Positions 12,511 through 23,988 of a stretch of 64,000 nucleotides of DNA are shown here, piece by piece; positions within the stretch are counted from its first letter, which is position 1; the number at the start of each line of letters is the position of its first letter. Both the position numbers and the translations under genes were made by a program. The notes under the pieces were generated by a model. The model saw nothing but the letters and a program-made list of their open reading frames with translations. It was not told where the DNA came from and searched no databases. Origin of the DNA: Mesocentrotus franciscanus. Lineage: Eukaryota > Echinodermata > Echinoidea > Camarodonta > Strongylocentrotidae. The stretch is taken from assembly GCA_037976565.1 (NCBI GenBank), contig CP137682.1, positions 29,260,199-29,324,198 on the forward strand, written 5' to 3'.

Positions 12511-13150
12511 ACTAAAGTGTAACCTGCTGCTATAGAGTAACCTGCTGCTAAAGTGTAACCTGCTGCTAAAGTGTAACCTGCTGCTAAAGTGTAACCTGCT
12601 GCTAAAGTGTAACCTGCTGCTAAAGAGTAACCTGCTGTTATAGAGTAACCTGCTGCTAAAGTGTAACCTGCTGCTAAAGTGTAACCTGCTGCTATAGAGT
12701 AACCTGCTGCTAAAGTGTAACCTGCTGCTAAAGTGTAACCTGCTGCTAAAGTGTAACCTGCTGTTATAGAGTAACCTGCTGCTAGAGTGTAACCTGCTGC
12801 TAAAGTGTAACCTGCTGCTAAAGAGTAACCTGCTGTTATAGAGTAACCTGCTGCTAAAGTGTAACCTGCTGCTAAAGTGTAACCTGCTGCTATAGAGTAA
12901 CCTGCTGCTAAAGTGTAACCTGCTGCTAAAGTGTAACCTGCTGCTAAAGTGTAACCTGCTGCTAAAGTGTAACAGTGTAATCTGCTGCTAAAGTGTAACC
13001 TGCTGCAAGTGAACTTAACCTGCTATAGGTGTAAGTGTAACCTGCTGCTAAGAGTAACCTTAACTAGCCAGCTGTAATCTGCTGCTATAGAGTAACCTGC
13101 TGCTAAAGTGTAACCTGCTGCTGTAACCTGCTGCTATAGAGTAACCTGCT
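12511..13150. repeat. 18-bp minisatellite (block A)
   Basis: About 35 units of CTGCTGCTAAAGTGTAAC alternate irregularly with a CTGCTGCTATAGAGTAAC variant. Both variants are recognisable within the terminal repeat of the surrounding transposon. The part from 12965 to 13130 is disordered relative to block B. Confidence 0.92.
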
Positions 13151-13375
13151 GTAGGACTACTAGTAGTAGTTAGCCTTATGATGTTGACGTTGTTACAGTC
13201 ATCTCCCACGTACTGGAAGCTGATGACCCTTACTTACAAAGATAAGGAGCAGGCACCAAAATAGCAATATGTTGATGTTAGATTTCATGTTGAAAGCGGT
13301 ATTCATCCCATTTCCATGAAATGTAGGAAGACTATTATAACGTACTGGATGAGCTTATAACTGGATGAGCAGATG

Positions 13376-15395
13376 CAGGCGCGGATCCAGGATTTCTTAG
13401 GGGTGGGGGCCCAAATTTGAAATTGTGCGAGCCAAATATTGGTACGTAATGGTGACCACTAAAGCAGTGGCGTAATGAGCAAAATCGTTTGGAGGGGGAG
13501 GCAGACAAAATTCCGCATCACCACTACTCTTACATGCAGGCCCTGCCGAACTTTTTCAAAGTGGGTGTGGGGAGGCTAAGTATTTACGATCAGGTAGAGC
13601 GTAGCGTAAATTGGCGTGGGGTCTAGGGGCAAAGCCCGGCGGGTCAAGGGCGAAGCTCCCGGAAGCTCAGGGCGTATGGGCATTTAATTACGGTACGTCA
13701 CATGAGCATATTTTTATACCTTATTTGTGACACAGGCATGACACTTATTGGCGTAGGGTCCAGGGGCGGAAGCTTCGAGGTTTAGGTTAAAACCGAGAGC
13801 ATCCAGGGGCCCGACTAAGGGCCCTAGGTGGGGTCCAGAGCTGAAGCTCAGTGGTTTTAGGCATTTAATTACGGTCACATGAGCATATTTTAATACCTTA
13901 TTTGTGACACTGGCGTGGGGTCCAGGGGCGGAGCCCAAGCCAGGGTTTAAGCGCTAAATTATGGTCAGAAGAGCATCCAGGGGCCCGCCTTAGGGCCCTA
14001 GTTGGAGGGGCAGAGCTTAGGGGTTTAGGCATTTAATTACGGTCAGATGAGCATATATTGATACCTCATTATTTTGTGACACTGGCAGGTCACTATTCTT
14101 TCTTTTTCTATTTCTCTTTAATATACTTTTTCAAAAAAGGAAGGGATCGAGCCCCGCCGTTCCTGACATGTAGGCCTCTAAATAAGCATATTTCTTGGCC
14201 TGACTGTAAATTTGGGAATTTGTCATTTTCCAACAAACGCATAAAAGTATAATTTACTAAAGAGTGAGGAAAAATCGGAAAATTATATCATTTTAAGCAA
14301 AATTTGTAAATCACTAGTATCGAATTAGAAATAAACCATGCTTAAATTCTATTTGGGGCAACTGCAGTAAATTACACCTGAAATTGCATCATGCGCATTA
14401 TAAGTTTCAAACGCTTTCTTTCATACAAATACACAAAAAAGTTCCGAAAGCTTGAATGCATACTATTTCACAAGATGTAATAAAACAATATGAATAATTC
14501 TAATGATACACTTACATGCAAATGCATGATCATTTTTGCGTTTCTTTCTGCCTGCAAAATAGTTTTCTTCTGCATTTTGTTTTGTTGCTGTTATGAGTTT
14601 ATATTCATATTATTGCTATCAAATAGGAATAAATAAATACATTTGTACGATGATAGTTGTACAATGATGATAGACGAAGCGATAAAATCGGAATTGATCT
14701 TTCCTTATTTTCCCCTTTTCTTTTCTTCTTCCTCTATTTCTTTCCCTTTCCCTTCCCTTCCTTCTCTTTCTATCTCTCTTCTTTTTACCGAGGGGGAGGA
14801 GGCAAAGCCTCCCCCGATCCACCTTGTTGGCTGGGAAAATCGCAACTGATCTCCCCATCTTTCTTCTTCCTCTTTTTTCCTTTCCCTTTCACTCCACTTC
14901 CTTTCCCTTCCCTAATTCCTTCTCTCTTTAAGTTTGCTTGGGGGAGCAAGGGCTTTCGGTCCGCCGATCCACGTTGTTGGCCGAATTAATCGCAACTGAT
15001 CTGCCCTTCTTTTCATCCTTTCCTTCTTCCTCTTTTTGTTCCCTTTTAGCTCTTCTCTTTCCCATCCCCTTTTTTTGGCGGGGCCAAGGGCCCCCCCAAT
15101 CCACATCTTGTTTGCGGGAAAATCGCAACTGATATTTCTTTTCTTTTCCTCTTCCTCTTTATTTCCTTCCCTTTATCTCCTCTTTTCCTTTTTCTTTCCT
15201 TTCCTTCCTTCTCTTTTATTTTTTGCTGGGGAGGCAAGGCCCTTCCGCCCCCGATCTCCTTTCTTTCCTGCTTTCTCTTCTTTCTTTCCTTTTCTCTCCT
15301 CTTTCCCTTTCTTTCCTCTTTCCCTTCTTTTCCTTCTCTTTCTCTCTTTTTTTTTGGGGCGCGGGGGGCAAAGCCCCCCTCTGGATCCGCGCCTG
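13376..15395. mobile_element. Nested hAT-like non-autonomous element (block A)
   Basis: Ends CAGGCGCGGATCCAG and CTGGATCCGCGCCTG are perfect inverted repeats. The 8-bp word AGCAGATG directly abuts both ends (13368-13375 and 15396-15403). CAG ends with an 8-bp duplication fit hAT elements. The interior is a GC-rich dimeric tandem repeat (about 13590-14090) and pyrimidine-rich repeats (about 14690-15360). No transposase. Confidence 0.85.
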
Positions 15396-16083
15396 AGCAG
15401 ATGATTAACTGTGATGTAGATGCTGGACATGGTGTGGTGACGGTCAGTCCCTAGATCTCATCACGCCTAGCCTAGCCTCAGCTCAGCTCCACGCACGCGC
15501 GCGCCGATAACACGAACGATACGGTCGCGATGCCCGTTCGCTGAAGTGAACTTCTTTTTCAGAAACTTAGGCGGCAGGTTACACTTTAGCGGAGTTTTCA
15601 CTTTAGCAGCTTAACAGACGCTAGTGGTATCATTTGGCTGTTAAAGTGTTTTTATATTGTGACGTGCATGGGCAAACAATGTGGGGGGCGGGGGCCACAG
15701 ATGGCTACAGCGGGTGAGATGGGATGTACACAAAGTGATAGAAAGGTCTGAGAGAAATTATTTGGGAGAGTTTAGCCTCGGTATCATATTTATTATCTAA
15801 TATTCCTCCATCTTCCACATGCCTCAGCTGCCCGGCGTATATATGTGACCTAGGCATAAGCCGGCCGGGTACTTTGAAAAGTGCGTCTTGCCCTGTTCAT
15901 GTATAAATGAACGTTGTTGTTATTACTTTCATTATTATTATTATTACCATTATTATTATAGTTTTTTCCAATCAATTAAGCAATTTGAAAAAATGAAAAT
16001 AAATCCGAGAGACAATTTGCCATAGTGATCACAACTATCGTAAATTTTAAACCTCTTTACTGTTCAATTTTTTTGTCGCATGT

Positions 16084-16583
16084 NNNNNNNNNNNNNNNNN
16101 NNNNNNNNNNNNNNNNNNNNNNNNNNNNNNNNNNNNNNNNNNNNNNNNNNNNNNNNNNNNNNNNNNNNNNNNNNNNNNNNNNNNNNNNNNNNNNNNNNNN
16201 NNNNNNNNNNNNNNNNNNNNNNNNNNNNNNNNNNNNNNNNNNNNNNNNNNNNNNNNNNNNNNNNNNNNNNNNNNNNNNNNNNNNNNNNNNNNNNNNNNNN
16301 NNNNNNNNNNNNNNNNNNNNNNNNNNNNNNNNNNNNNNNNNNNNNNNNNNNNNNNNNNNNNNNNNNNNNNNNNNNNNNNNNNNNNNNNNNNNNNNNNNNN
16401 NNNNNNNNNNNNNNNNNNNNNNNNNNNNNNNNNNNNNNNNNNNNNNNNNNNNNNNNNNNNNNNNNNNNNNNNNNNNNNNNNNNNNNNNNNNNNNNNNNNN
16501 NNNNNNNNNNNNNNNNNNNNNNNNNNNNNNNNNNNNNNNNNNNNNNNNNNNNNNNNNNNNNNNNNNNNNNNNNNNNNNNNNNN
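16084..16583. other. Assembly gap, exactly 500 N
   Basis: A round-number gap, the usual placeholder for unknown size. It separates the two copies of the ~8 kb block. Confidence 0.99.
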
Positions 16584-17015
16584 TTGCAGTACACACCAAT
16601 ACTTATATGCTAGATGATCAACCTTTTTCTGATCGATTCCACACCTTTTTTCACAATGCAATTGCATGACCAGAACTCAACTTTATCTTTAAATAGATGG
16701 ATAGTTTAAAGAGAGGGAGAGAGAGAGAGAGAGAGAGATTGGGAGATCGAAAGGGTCTAAGAGTTATAGCTGAAGGAGTTGGATTGAATGAAAATGGAAT
16801 TGAGATAAAGAGAGAGGGAGATCGAGAGAGAGAGAGAGAGAGAGAGAGAAGGCAGAAGGCAGAAGAGAGAAGAGAGAGAGAGAGAGAGAGAGAAGAGTGA
16901 GAGATAGAGAGAGAGAGAGAGAGACGGAGAGAGAGGGGGCGGGAGAGATAACTGATAGAGTTTTAGGTACACAAGGGGTTATAGCTTGTAATATACTGTG
17001 ATGAGAAGCACTTAC

Positions 17016-17179
17016 TTGTAGATTTGCCACGCTACACCCAGGAGAGGTAGTCCAGTGGGTCCTGGTGGAAGGTTCTGGGCTGATAGCAGATGTTTGACCA
17101 ACCAAGCGACGAGAAGACCAAGTGCTCCAGTAAGCAACCAATAGCCCGGTTCCATTTCTGTGAACCCCATGATGGACAT
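17016..17179 (-). pseudogene. Second copy of P450 exon 1, probable assembly duplicate
   Basis: Nearly identical to 8537-8703, including flanking intron and upstream DNA. It lacks three bases in the hinge (QPKN reads as AQN), from lost T and G bases in short homopolymers. No exons 2-7 follow. I read it as the same exon seen twice through unmerged contigs; a real partial tandem duplication is the alternative. Confidence 0.8.
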
Positions 17180-18664
17180 TGATAAATCTAAATAACAAAT
17201 ATTTAATACTAAAGGCATCACTATTAGTAAAGGTAAAATGTATATATGAAATACGATCTCCATTAATGCTAATCAGACGCACATGAAGTATTGCCGTAAG
17301 TTAACCCTTTATAGTAACCACTTGATATTCACTAGTTTGAACGCCTTTTGTCGGTTATCCATGCAGCTTCAGATACTTAAGTCAATTTAACAGATGAGAT
17401 TAGTCATATCTAGCCTCTTGTTATTATCTGGAGTCCGTTTTCCTGTTGTTCAGAAGAGTCTACTGCATCGTTCTCCTTATTACTGTCAGACTACATAATT
17501 ATTTTCTCTCTACATGATGTCTGCACAAGCTTTATAGTTATTTTTTCCGGGGCTTGAGGAGTCTTGCATTCATTTTCCTACATGTGCCTCACTTAAAGTC
17601 ATTTATAATCAATAATCTGTTGTGGTGTGGGGGAGGGCTGAGCCCAAGCTCTGTTTAGAACCGAGTTTTAAAATGTTCTCCATATTATTCACAAATCGTT
17701 TTGTTCATCATGGGATGACGTCAGTGGTTGTAGAAGATTTTTTTACTACTTTTTGGGGATTGGGGCTAGGGAAGGCTTGTGCGTTCTTACATATATTTTA
17801 TACATGTGCCTAACGATTTCTTTTCTTTCTCTTGTAGGGGGGGGGGGGGCCTTAATTCAGCCCCCGAACTGCGGCCCTCTAAAATCGCTACTAGATAACT
17901 TGTGCGAAATCAAGATTACCAATGTCTAAAATCAAAATGAAATGATAAATATGAAGCATATAATACATGTACATCTTTCATCTATTTACCAAATTTAAAC
18001 TTACTATGCTAGTCAGTATTCTTGCAATTGGAAAAAGGTGAATCTTAATGACATTCCTTTCCTATCATTATTATGTGCAATAACAAATAAATGCGTACTT
18101 ACATTCTGTTTTAGATTGATCCTAGGTATATTATTCCAAATAATAGCTTAGATCCTGGATAAATTCCTTCTACCCTGAAGAAGGCGTACTCACAAGTGAA
18201 CGACAAATTGAGAGTCTATATCCACGTAGCAAGCTAGCTGACAATCGAAAGGTAAACATTTATAGGAAACATTGCCAAATCGCGTGAGGTATGTTTCCTT
18301 TACGATAATACACCGATGACTATTTGCCACTTGTTAAAGTCCAGTTTGCTCAGTATAAATAAGAAATTGTGTACTTTTTGCTGATGCAGTCCAATAACTC
18401 TTCACCCACTCTGTGAAAATTGTTGATATCATTATTATTATTATATATATTTGGGGGCTGGGGAGTTGGGGCTTGGATTGTATTTCTTCCGGGGCAAATG
18501 CAAATACTCTATTCCTCCTACAATAAGCTAGTGGGGAAAACTCAATAATATAGATCGACAATGGCGCAGCCATAGGAGGGGGGCACATGCCCCCGAATCG
18601 AATGGCGACAAAAGAGAGAAAGTGAGAATCAGATTGAGAAAGACCTAGAAAAATAGATAGATAA

Positions 18665-18715
<51 letters not shown>

Positions 18716-18728
18716 AGGGGGAGAGAGA

Positions 18729-18776
<48 letters not shown>

Positions 18777-20705
18777 GAGATAAGCTAGAGAAGGAAATAG
18801 AGGGGGAAGAGAAAGACAATGAGAAAAGGAGACGCAATACCTTTCGCATATTAATCGAGTAAATTAATATTTCCAGTGCCCCTCATCAGTCATGAATGGC
18901 TGAACCCACGCCATGCCAAAGTTGATCAACAAAAAATAAGCATCAAATAGCACTAATCATCATAGGCCTACAGGTAGCCTACATCAAGACATGCTTCTGC
19001 AAGTCATTGCTGTATTCAAAGCTTACAGCTGTGCATGGCTTTTTCGTTCTTTCTCAAGCTATGTTGTCATACCATGCGTGAAATATTTTGGTATGGTTCA
19101 TAACACGGTCTAGGATTGCGACCTCAAATGTCAAATCAAATGGAAATTGGGGGTTGTACTATTGAACTTTGATCCAGAAACCTTTGAGACTGCTGAAAAA
19201 AGCGAGGTTCGATTGTGACACCCCAATTACAAATTTAAACGATCAAATAGCAAGAGTAGATTTTTCCTTTTTCTAAAAGAACAATGATAGTTGCGTAGCA
19301 ACGATACAGTCGTAAAATGTGTATTAAGGACCTAAAGTATGCTAATATTACAATTTTTTTTCCATTTTTTTTCCTAAGCTCATAGTTCTATAGGATGTTG
19401 AAAACTATGAGAGGATCAATTATTTTGAGTTGGGATTAGGTGGAGGGTCGGGGTGTGCTCTGTCCATAGTATGCCTTCAAAAGAACACTGAGCATATTGC
19501 ATTCAGCGTGTACAGGGGCCTTGTCTGGGATCCGCCCCAGAAAAAGTCGACGTTGTGTGACCTAGTAAGACTATTTTACTAATTTTTACATGTACACATT
19601 TAATTTAGATTTATGAAATGTTATCTGTGTATCCATATAAGATAATCATCAGAACGGTCGTGAAATTGTGAGCTTCCAAAATGTAAGAATCGCTGTTAGA
19701 GATAAAGAAGTTGGAGCTGAGCGTGAGAACACTCGTTAATCATCCATGGTATAATCAAAAGGCCATGTTTGCTTGGGACAAGGTTATTACGATCATGAGT
19801 CTGCAAGATTTTATTGTTTGCAAATCACATGTGAATGCAAATATTATATTCAAGAAGTCCTTTGAACTTGCATGTGCTCCGAGATTCCAGCTCGATCCGT
19901 AGCCATAGAGATATTGACGCTTGTGAAGCTGCTAAAGTGTAACTTCACGCTATAGCGTAACCTAACGCCTAAGTAACTGAAAAAAAGTTCACTTCAGCGG
20001 ATACGCTATACACACTGATACACAACTGTTATTGAGGAGCACACGCTAACCGTAATCTGTAGGGCAACACCCGCGAACCATATAGTGGCTCTGAAGGGCC
20101 ATCGCGAATCACAAACTTTGAAGTGAAATTCGTGATGATAATATGCGACAAATCGCATATTTTGTCGCGAATTTTTGATTAATTTAGTTATCTTCTATTT
20201 CCTTTATCTCTGCTTTCTTTCTCTTTCTCCCTCTCTTTCTTAATATCTCTCACTTCTATAACCCTCTCTCTCTCATCTCCCTCCCTCCCCTCATCCCCTC
20301 TCTCTCTCTCCTATCTCTCTCTCATCTCCTTCTCTCTTTCTCTCGTTATCCTTCTCTCTCTTTCTCTTTATCTGCCTCCGCCCTTTCTGTTTATCTCTCT
20401 TTCTCTCTCATCTCCTTCTTCCTTTCTCTTTCTATCTACTAATTGCTGTTTTGCTATAGCCAAGCTTTTCTACATTGAGGTCCAACAATTTGATGGACAC
20501 ACTTAAGGATTTTCAAAACATGAGTTTGAAGACGAATATTGTGATGAAAAATAAAAAAATTAGGGTTTTCTACGTACAACACAAAACCTAAATAAATTAT
20601 TGGACACTCCTTCATCAATATTCGTCTTCAAACATATTTGTTTTATAAATCATTGCAGAAGTATGTGCTAAATGACATCCTCTTTCACATCATTAAACAA
20701 TTTAA

Positions 20706-20892
20706 AGCCTATCTGTACTACTTGTAGCTACTTGCTCCCTCTATACAGAAGACAATGCCTAATCGGCGCCTGTTGGTCCCCATGATCCTCTTTTTCTTAT
20801 GTTAATTGAGAGCTGAGTTGATGAGATAGCCACCTGTCAGTGACCTCGCTGAGTGGTCTAATCCCTCCTGTCAACACTAGTACGGACGGCCT
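20706..20892. mobile_element. ~190-bp MITE with TTAA ends (block B copy)
   Basis: Same unit as 12235-12422, flanked by TTAA at 20702-20705 and 20893-20896. Confidence 0.75.
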
Positions 20893-21774
20893 TTAAGTGA
20901 AATATTGCAATACATGTTTGGCCAAATTGGGGTTCGAAGGCTTTATCTTCAAATTGTTATCTATTGGTACATAAGGGCCACTAAAGTGTAACCTGCTGCT
21001 ATAGAGTAACCTGCTGCTAAAGTGTAACCTGCTGCTAAAGTGTAACCTGCTGCTAAAGTGTAACCTGCTGCTAAAGTGTAACCTGCTGCTAAAGAGTAAC
21101 CTGCTGTTATAGAGTAACCTGCTGCTAAAGTGTAACCTGCTGCTAAAGTGTAACCTGCTGCTATAGAGTAACCTGCTGCTAAAGTGTAACCTGCTGCTAA
21201 AGTGTAACCTGCTGCTAAAGTGTAACCTGCTGTTATAGAGTAACCTGCTGCTAGAGTGTAACCTGCTGCTAAAGTGTAACCTGCTGCTAAAGAGTAACCT
21301 GCTGTTATAGAGTAACCTGCTACTAAAGTGTAACCTGCTGCTAAAGTGTAACCTGCTGCTATAGAGTAACCTGCTGCTAAAGTGTAACCTGCTGCTAAAG
21401 TGTAACCTGCTGCTAAAGTGTAACCTGCTGCTATAAGCTAAAGTGTAACCTGCTGCTGCTATAGAGTAACCTGCTGCTAAAGTGTAACCTGCTGCTAAAG
21501 TGTAACCTGCTGCTATAGAGTAACCTGCTGCTAAAGTGTAATCTGCTGCTATAGAGTAACCTGCTGCTAAAGTGTAACCTGCTGCTAAAGTGTAACCTGC
21601 TGCTATAGAGTAACCTGCTGTAGGACTACTAGTAGTAGTTAGCCTTATGATGTTGACGTTGTTACAGTCATCTCCCACGTACTGAAGCTGATGACCCTTA
21701 CTTACAAAGATAAGGAGCAGGCACCAAAATAGCAATATGTTGATGTTAGATTTCATGTTGAAAGCGGTATTCAT
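20893..21774 (-). CDS. Candidate secreted repeat protein inside the transposon (doubtful)
   Basis: A 293-residue frame opens with MNTAFNMKSN, a strongly hydrophobic stretch (ILLFWCLLLIFVSKG) like a signal peptide, a short unique part with one cysteine, TTTSSPT, and then six-residue repeats AGYTLA/AGYSIA coded by the 18-bp array. Near 21430 an irregular unit shifts the frame to SSRLHF repeats. In block A a single extra base near 13219 stops the frame soon after the leader. I recognise no family. It could be a captured or self-made secreted protein of the element, or chance openness of an array free of stops in two frames. The leader is the only part not explained by the array. Confidence 0.3.
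   Translation of the reverse strand: MNTAFNMKSNINILLFWCLLLIFVSKGHQLQYVGDDCNNVNIIRLTTTSSPTAGYSIAAGYTLAAGYTLAAGYSIAADYTLAAGYSIAAGYTLAAGYTLAAGYSIAAAGYTLAYSSRLHFSSRLHFSSRLHFSSRLLYSSRLHFSSRLHFSSRLLYNSRLLFSSRLHFSSRLHSSSRLLYNSRLHFSSRLHFSSRLHFSSRLLYSSRLHFSSRLHFSSRLLYNSRLLFSSRLHFSSRLHFSSRLHFSSRLHFSSRLLYSSRLHFSGPYVPIDNNLKIKPSNPNLAKHVLQYFT
20980..21620. repeat. 18-bp minisatellite (block B)
   Basis: About 35 units, more regular than in block A. The unit length is a multiple of three, so two of the three minus-strand frames stay open across it (GYTLAA/GYSIAA and LHFSSR/LLYSSR). Confidence 0.93.
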
Positions 21775-21843
21775 CCCATTTCCATGAAATGTAGGAAGAC
21801 TATTATAACGTACTGGATGAGCTTATAACTGGATGAGCAGATG

Positions 21844-23988
21844 CAGGCGCGGATCCAGGATTTCTTAGGGGTGGGGCCCAAATTTGAAATTGTGCGAGCC
21901 AAATATTGGTACGTAATGGTGACCACTAAAGCAGTGGCGTAATGAGCAAAATCGTTTGAGGGGGGAGGCAGACAAAATTCCGCATCACCACTACTCTTAC
22001 ATGCAGGCCCTGCCGAACTTTTTCAAAGTGGGTGTGGGGAGGCTAAGTATTTACGATCAGGTAGAGCGTAGCGTAAATTGGCGTGGGGTCTAGGGGCAAA
22101 GCCCCGGCGGGGGTCAAGGGCGAAGCTCCCGGAAGCTCAGGGCGTATGGGCATTTAATTACGGTACGTCAGATGAGCATATTTTTATACCTTATTTGTGA
22201 CACAGGCATGACACTTATTGGCGTAGGGTCCAGGGGGCGGAGCCCCCGGAAGCTTCGGGATTTAGGCATTAAATTACCGACAAATGAGCATCCAGGGGCC
22301 CGACTAAGGGCCCTAGGTGGGGTCCAGGGGCAGAGCCCCCGGAAGCTCAGTGGTTTTAGGCATTTAATTACGGTCAGATGAGCATATTTTGATACCTTAT
22401 TTGTGACACTGGCAGGTCACTAATTGGCGTGGGGGTCCAGGGGGCGGAGCCCCCGGAAGCCCAGGGGTTTTAAGCGCTAAATTACGGTCAGAAGAGCATC
22501 CAGGGGCCCGCCTTAGGGCCCTAGTTGGGTTCCAGGGGGCAGAGCTTAGGGGTTTTAGGCATTTAATTACGGTCAGATGAGCATATATTGATACCTCATT
22601 ATTTTGTGACACTGGCAGGTCACTATTCTTTCTTTTTTCTCTTTCTTTCTATTTCTCTTTAATATACTTTTTCAAAAAAGGAAGGGGGGAGCTCGAGCCC
22701 CGCCGTTCCTGACATGTAGGCCTCTAAATAAGCATATTTCTTGGCCTGACTGTAAATTTGGGAATTTGTCATTTTCCAACAAACGCATAAAAAGTATAAT
22801 TTACTAAAGAGTGAGGAAAAATCCCGGAAAATTATATCATTTTAAGCAAAATTTGTAAATCACTAGTATCGAATTAGAAATAAACCATGCTTAAATTCTA
22901 TTTGGGGGCAACTGCAGTAAATTACACCTGAAATTGCATCATGCGCATTATAAGTTTCAAACGCTTTCTTTCATACAAATACACAAAAAGTTCCGAAAGC
23001 TTGAATGCATACTATTTCACAAGATGTAATAAAACAATATGAATAATTCTAATGATACACTTACATGCAAATGCATGATCATTTTTGCGTTTCTTTCTGC
23101 CTGCAAAATAGTTTTCTTCTGCATTTTGTTTTGTTGCTGTTATGAGTTTATATTCATATTATTGCTATCAAATAGGAATAAATAAATACATTTGTACGAT
23201 GATAGTTGTACAATGATGATAGACGAAGCGATAAAATCGGAATTGATCTTTCCTTATTTTCCCCCTTTTCTTTTCTTCTTCCTCTATCATTCTTTCCCTT
23301 TCCCTTCCCTTCCTTCTCTTTCTATCTCTCTTCTTTTTTACCGAGGGGGAGGAGGCAAGGCCTCCCCCGCCGATCCACACCTTGTTGGCTGGGAAAATCG
23401 CAACTGATCTCCCCATCTTTCTTCTTCCTCTTTTTTCCTTTCCCTTTCACTCCACTTCCTTTCCCTTCCCTAATTCCTTCTCTCTCTTTTAAGTTTGCTT
23501 GGGGGAGCAAGGGCCTTTCGGTCCGCCGATCCACACGTTGTTGGCCGAATTAATCGCAACTGATCTGCCCTTCTTTTCATCCTTTCCTTCTTCCTCTTTT
23601 TTGTTCCCTTTTAGCTCTTCTCTTTCCCATCCCCTTTTTGGGGGAGCCAAGGCCCTTTGCCCCCAATCCACATCTTGTTTGCGGGAAAATCGCAACTGAT
23701 ATCCCCCTTCTTTTCTTTTCCTCTTCCTCTTTATTTCCTTCCCTTTATCTCCTCTTTTCCTTTTTTCTTTCCCTTTCCTTCCTTCTCTTTTATTTTTTGC
23801 TGGGGGGGCAAGGCCCTTCCGCCCCCCCCCGATCTCCTTCTTTCCCCCTTTTCTTTCCTGCTTTCTCTTCTTTCTTTCCTTTTCTCTCCTCTTTCCCTTT
23901 CTTTCCTCTTTCCCTTCTTTTCCTTCTCTCTCTCTCTTTTTTTTTGGGGCGCGGGGGCAAGCCCCTGCCCCCTCTGGATCCGCGCCTG
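21844..23988. mobile_element. Nested hAT-like element (block B)
   Basis: Same perfect 15-bp ends as in block A and the same 8-bp duplication AGCAGATG (21836-21843 and 23989-23996). Interior: a GC-rich tandem region around 22070-22620, where units with 'gatgagcat' and 'gagcatccagggg' alternate in a roughly 200-bp dimer, then pyrimidine-rich units of about 140-170 bp each carrying 'tcgcaactgat' (23228-23960). Confidence 0.86.

Larger units (their letters stand above)
11453..15616. mobile_element. Inverted-repeat transposon with 18-bp internal array, copy in block A
   Basis: Left end TGTGAAGCTGCTAAAGTG and right end CACTTTAGCAGCTTAACA are inverted repeats that stay similar for about 75 bp. The 6-bp word GACGCT lies directly outside both ends (11447-11452 and 15617-15622), a likely target duplication. 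Inside are a pyrimidine tract, a TTAA element, an 18-bp array and a nested hAT-like element. No transposase is recognisable, so it is non-autonomous or an unknown class. TGT...ACA ends occur in several DD(E/D) superfamilies and do not settle the family. Confidence 0.8.
8114..16083. repeat. Block A of the duplicated ~8 kb segment (left contig end)
   Basis: It aligns end to end with 16584-24677 in the same orientation and stops exactly at the N gap. Differences are mainly homopolymer lengths and tandem-array copy numbers. Its text is rougher than block B around 12965-13130 and 13764-13960, as expected at a thinly covered contig end. It holds P450 exon 1 and the nested transposons described below. 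Confidence 0.93.

Noticed and set aside
14643..15430. Phenylalanine/serine-rich and lysine/arginine-rich frames, repeated at 23.2-24.0 kb
   Set aside because: All phases of a pyrimidine-rich repeat stay open; none has a domain.
16025..16669. Long frames across the gap
   Set aside because: They consist of unknown residues from the 500 N.
17012..17263. A second P450 gene
   Set aside because: Only exon 1 is present and it lies in the block duplicated at the assembly gap; treated as an artefact.
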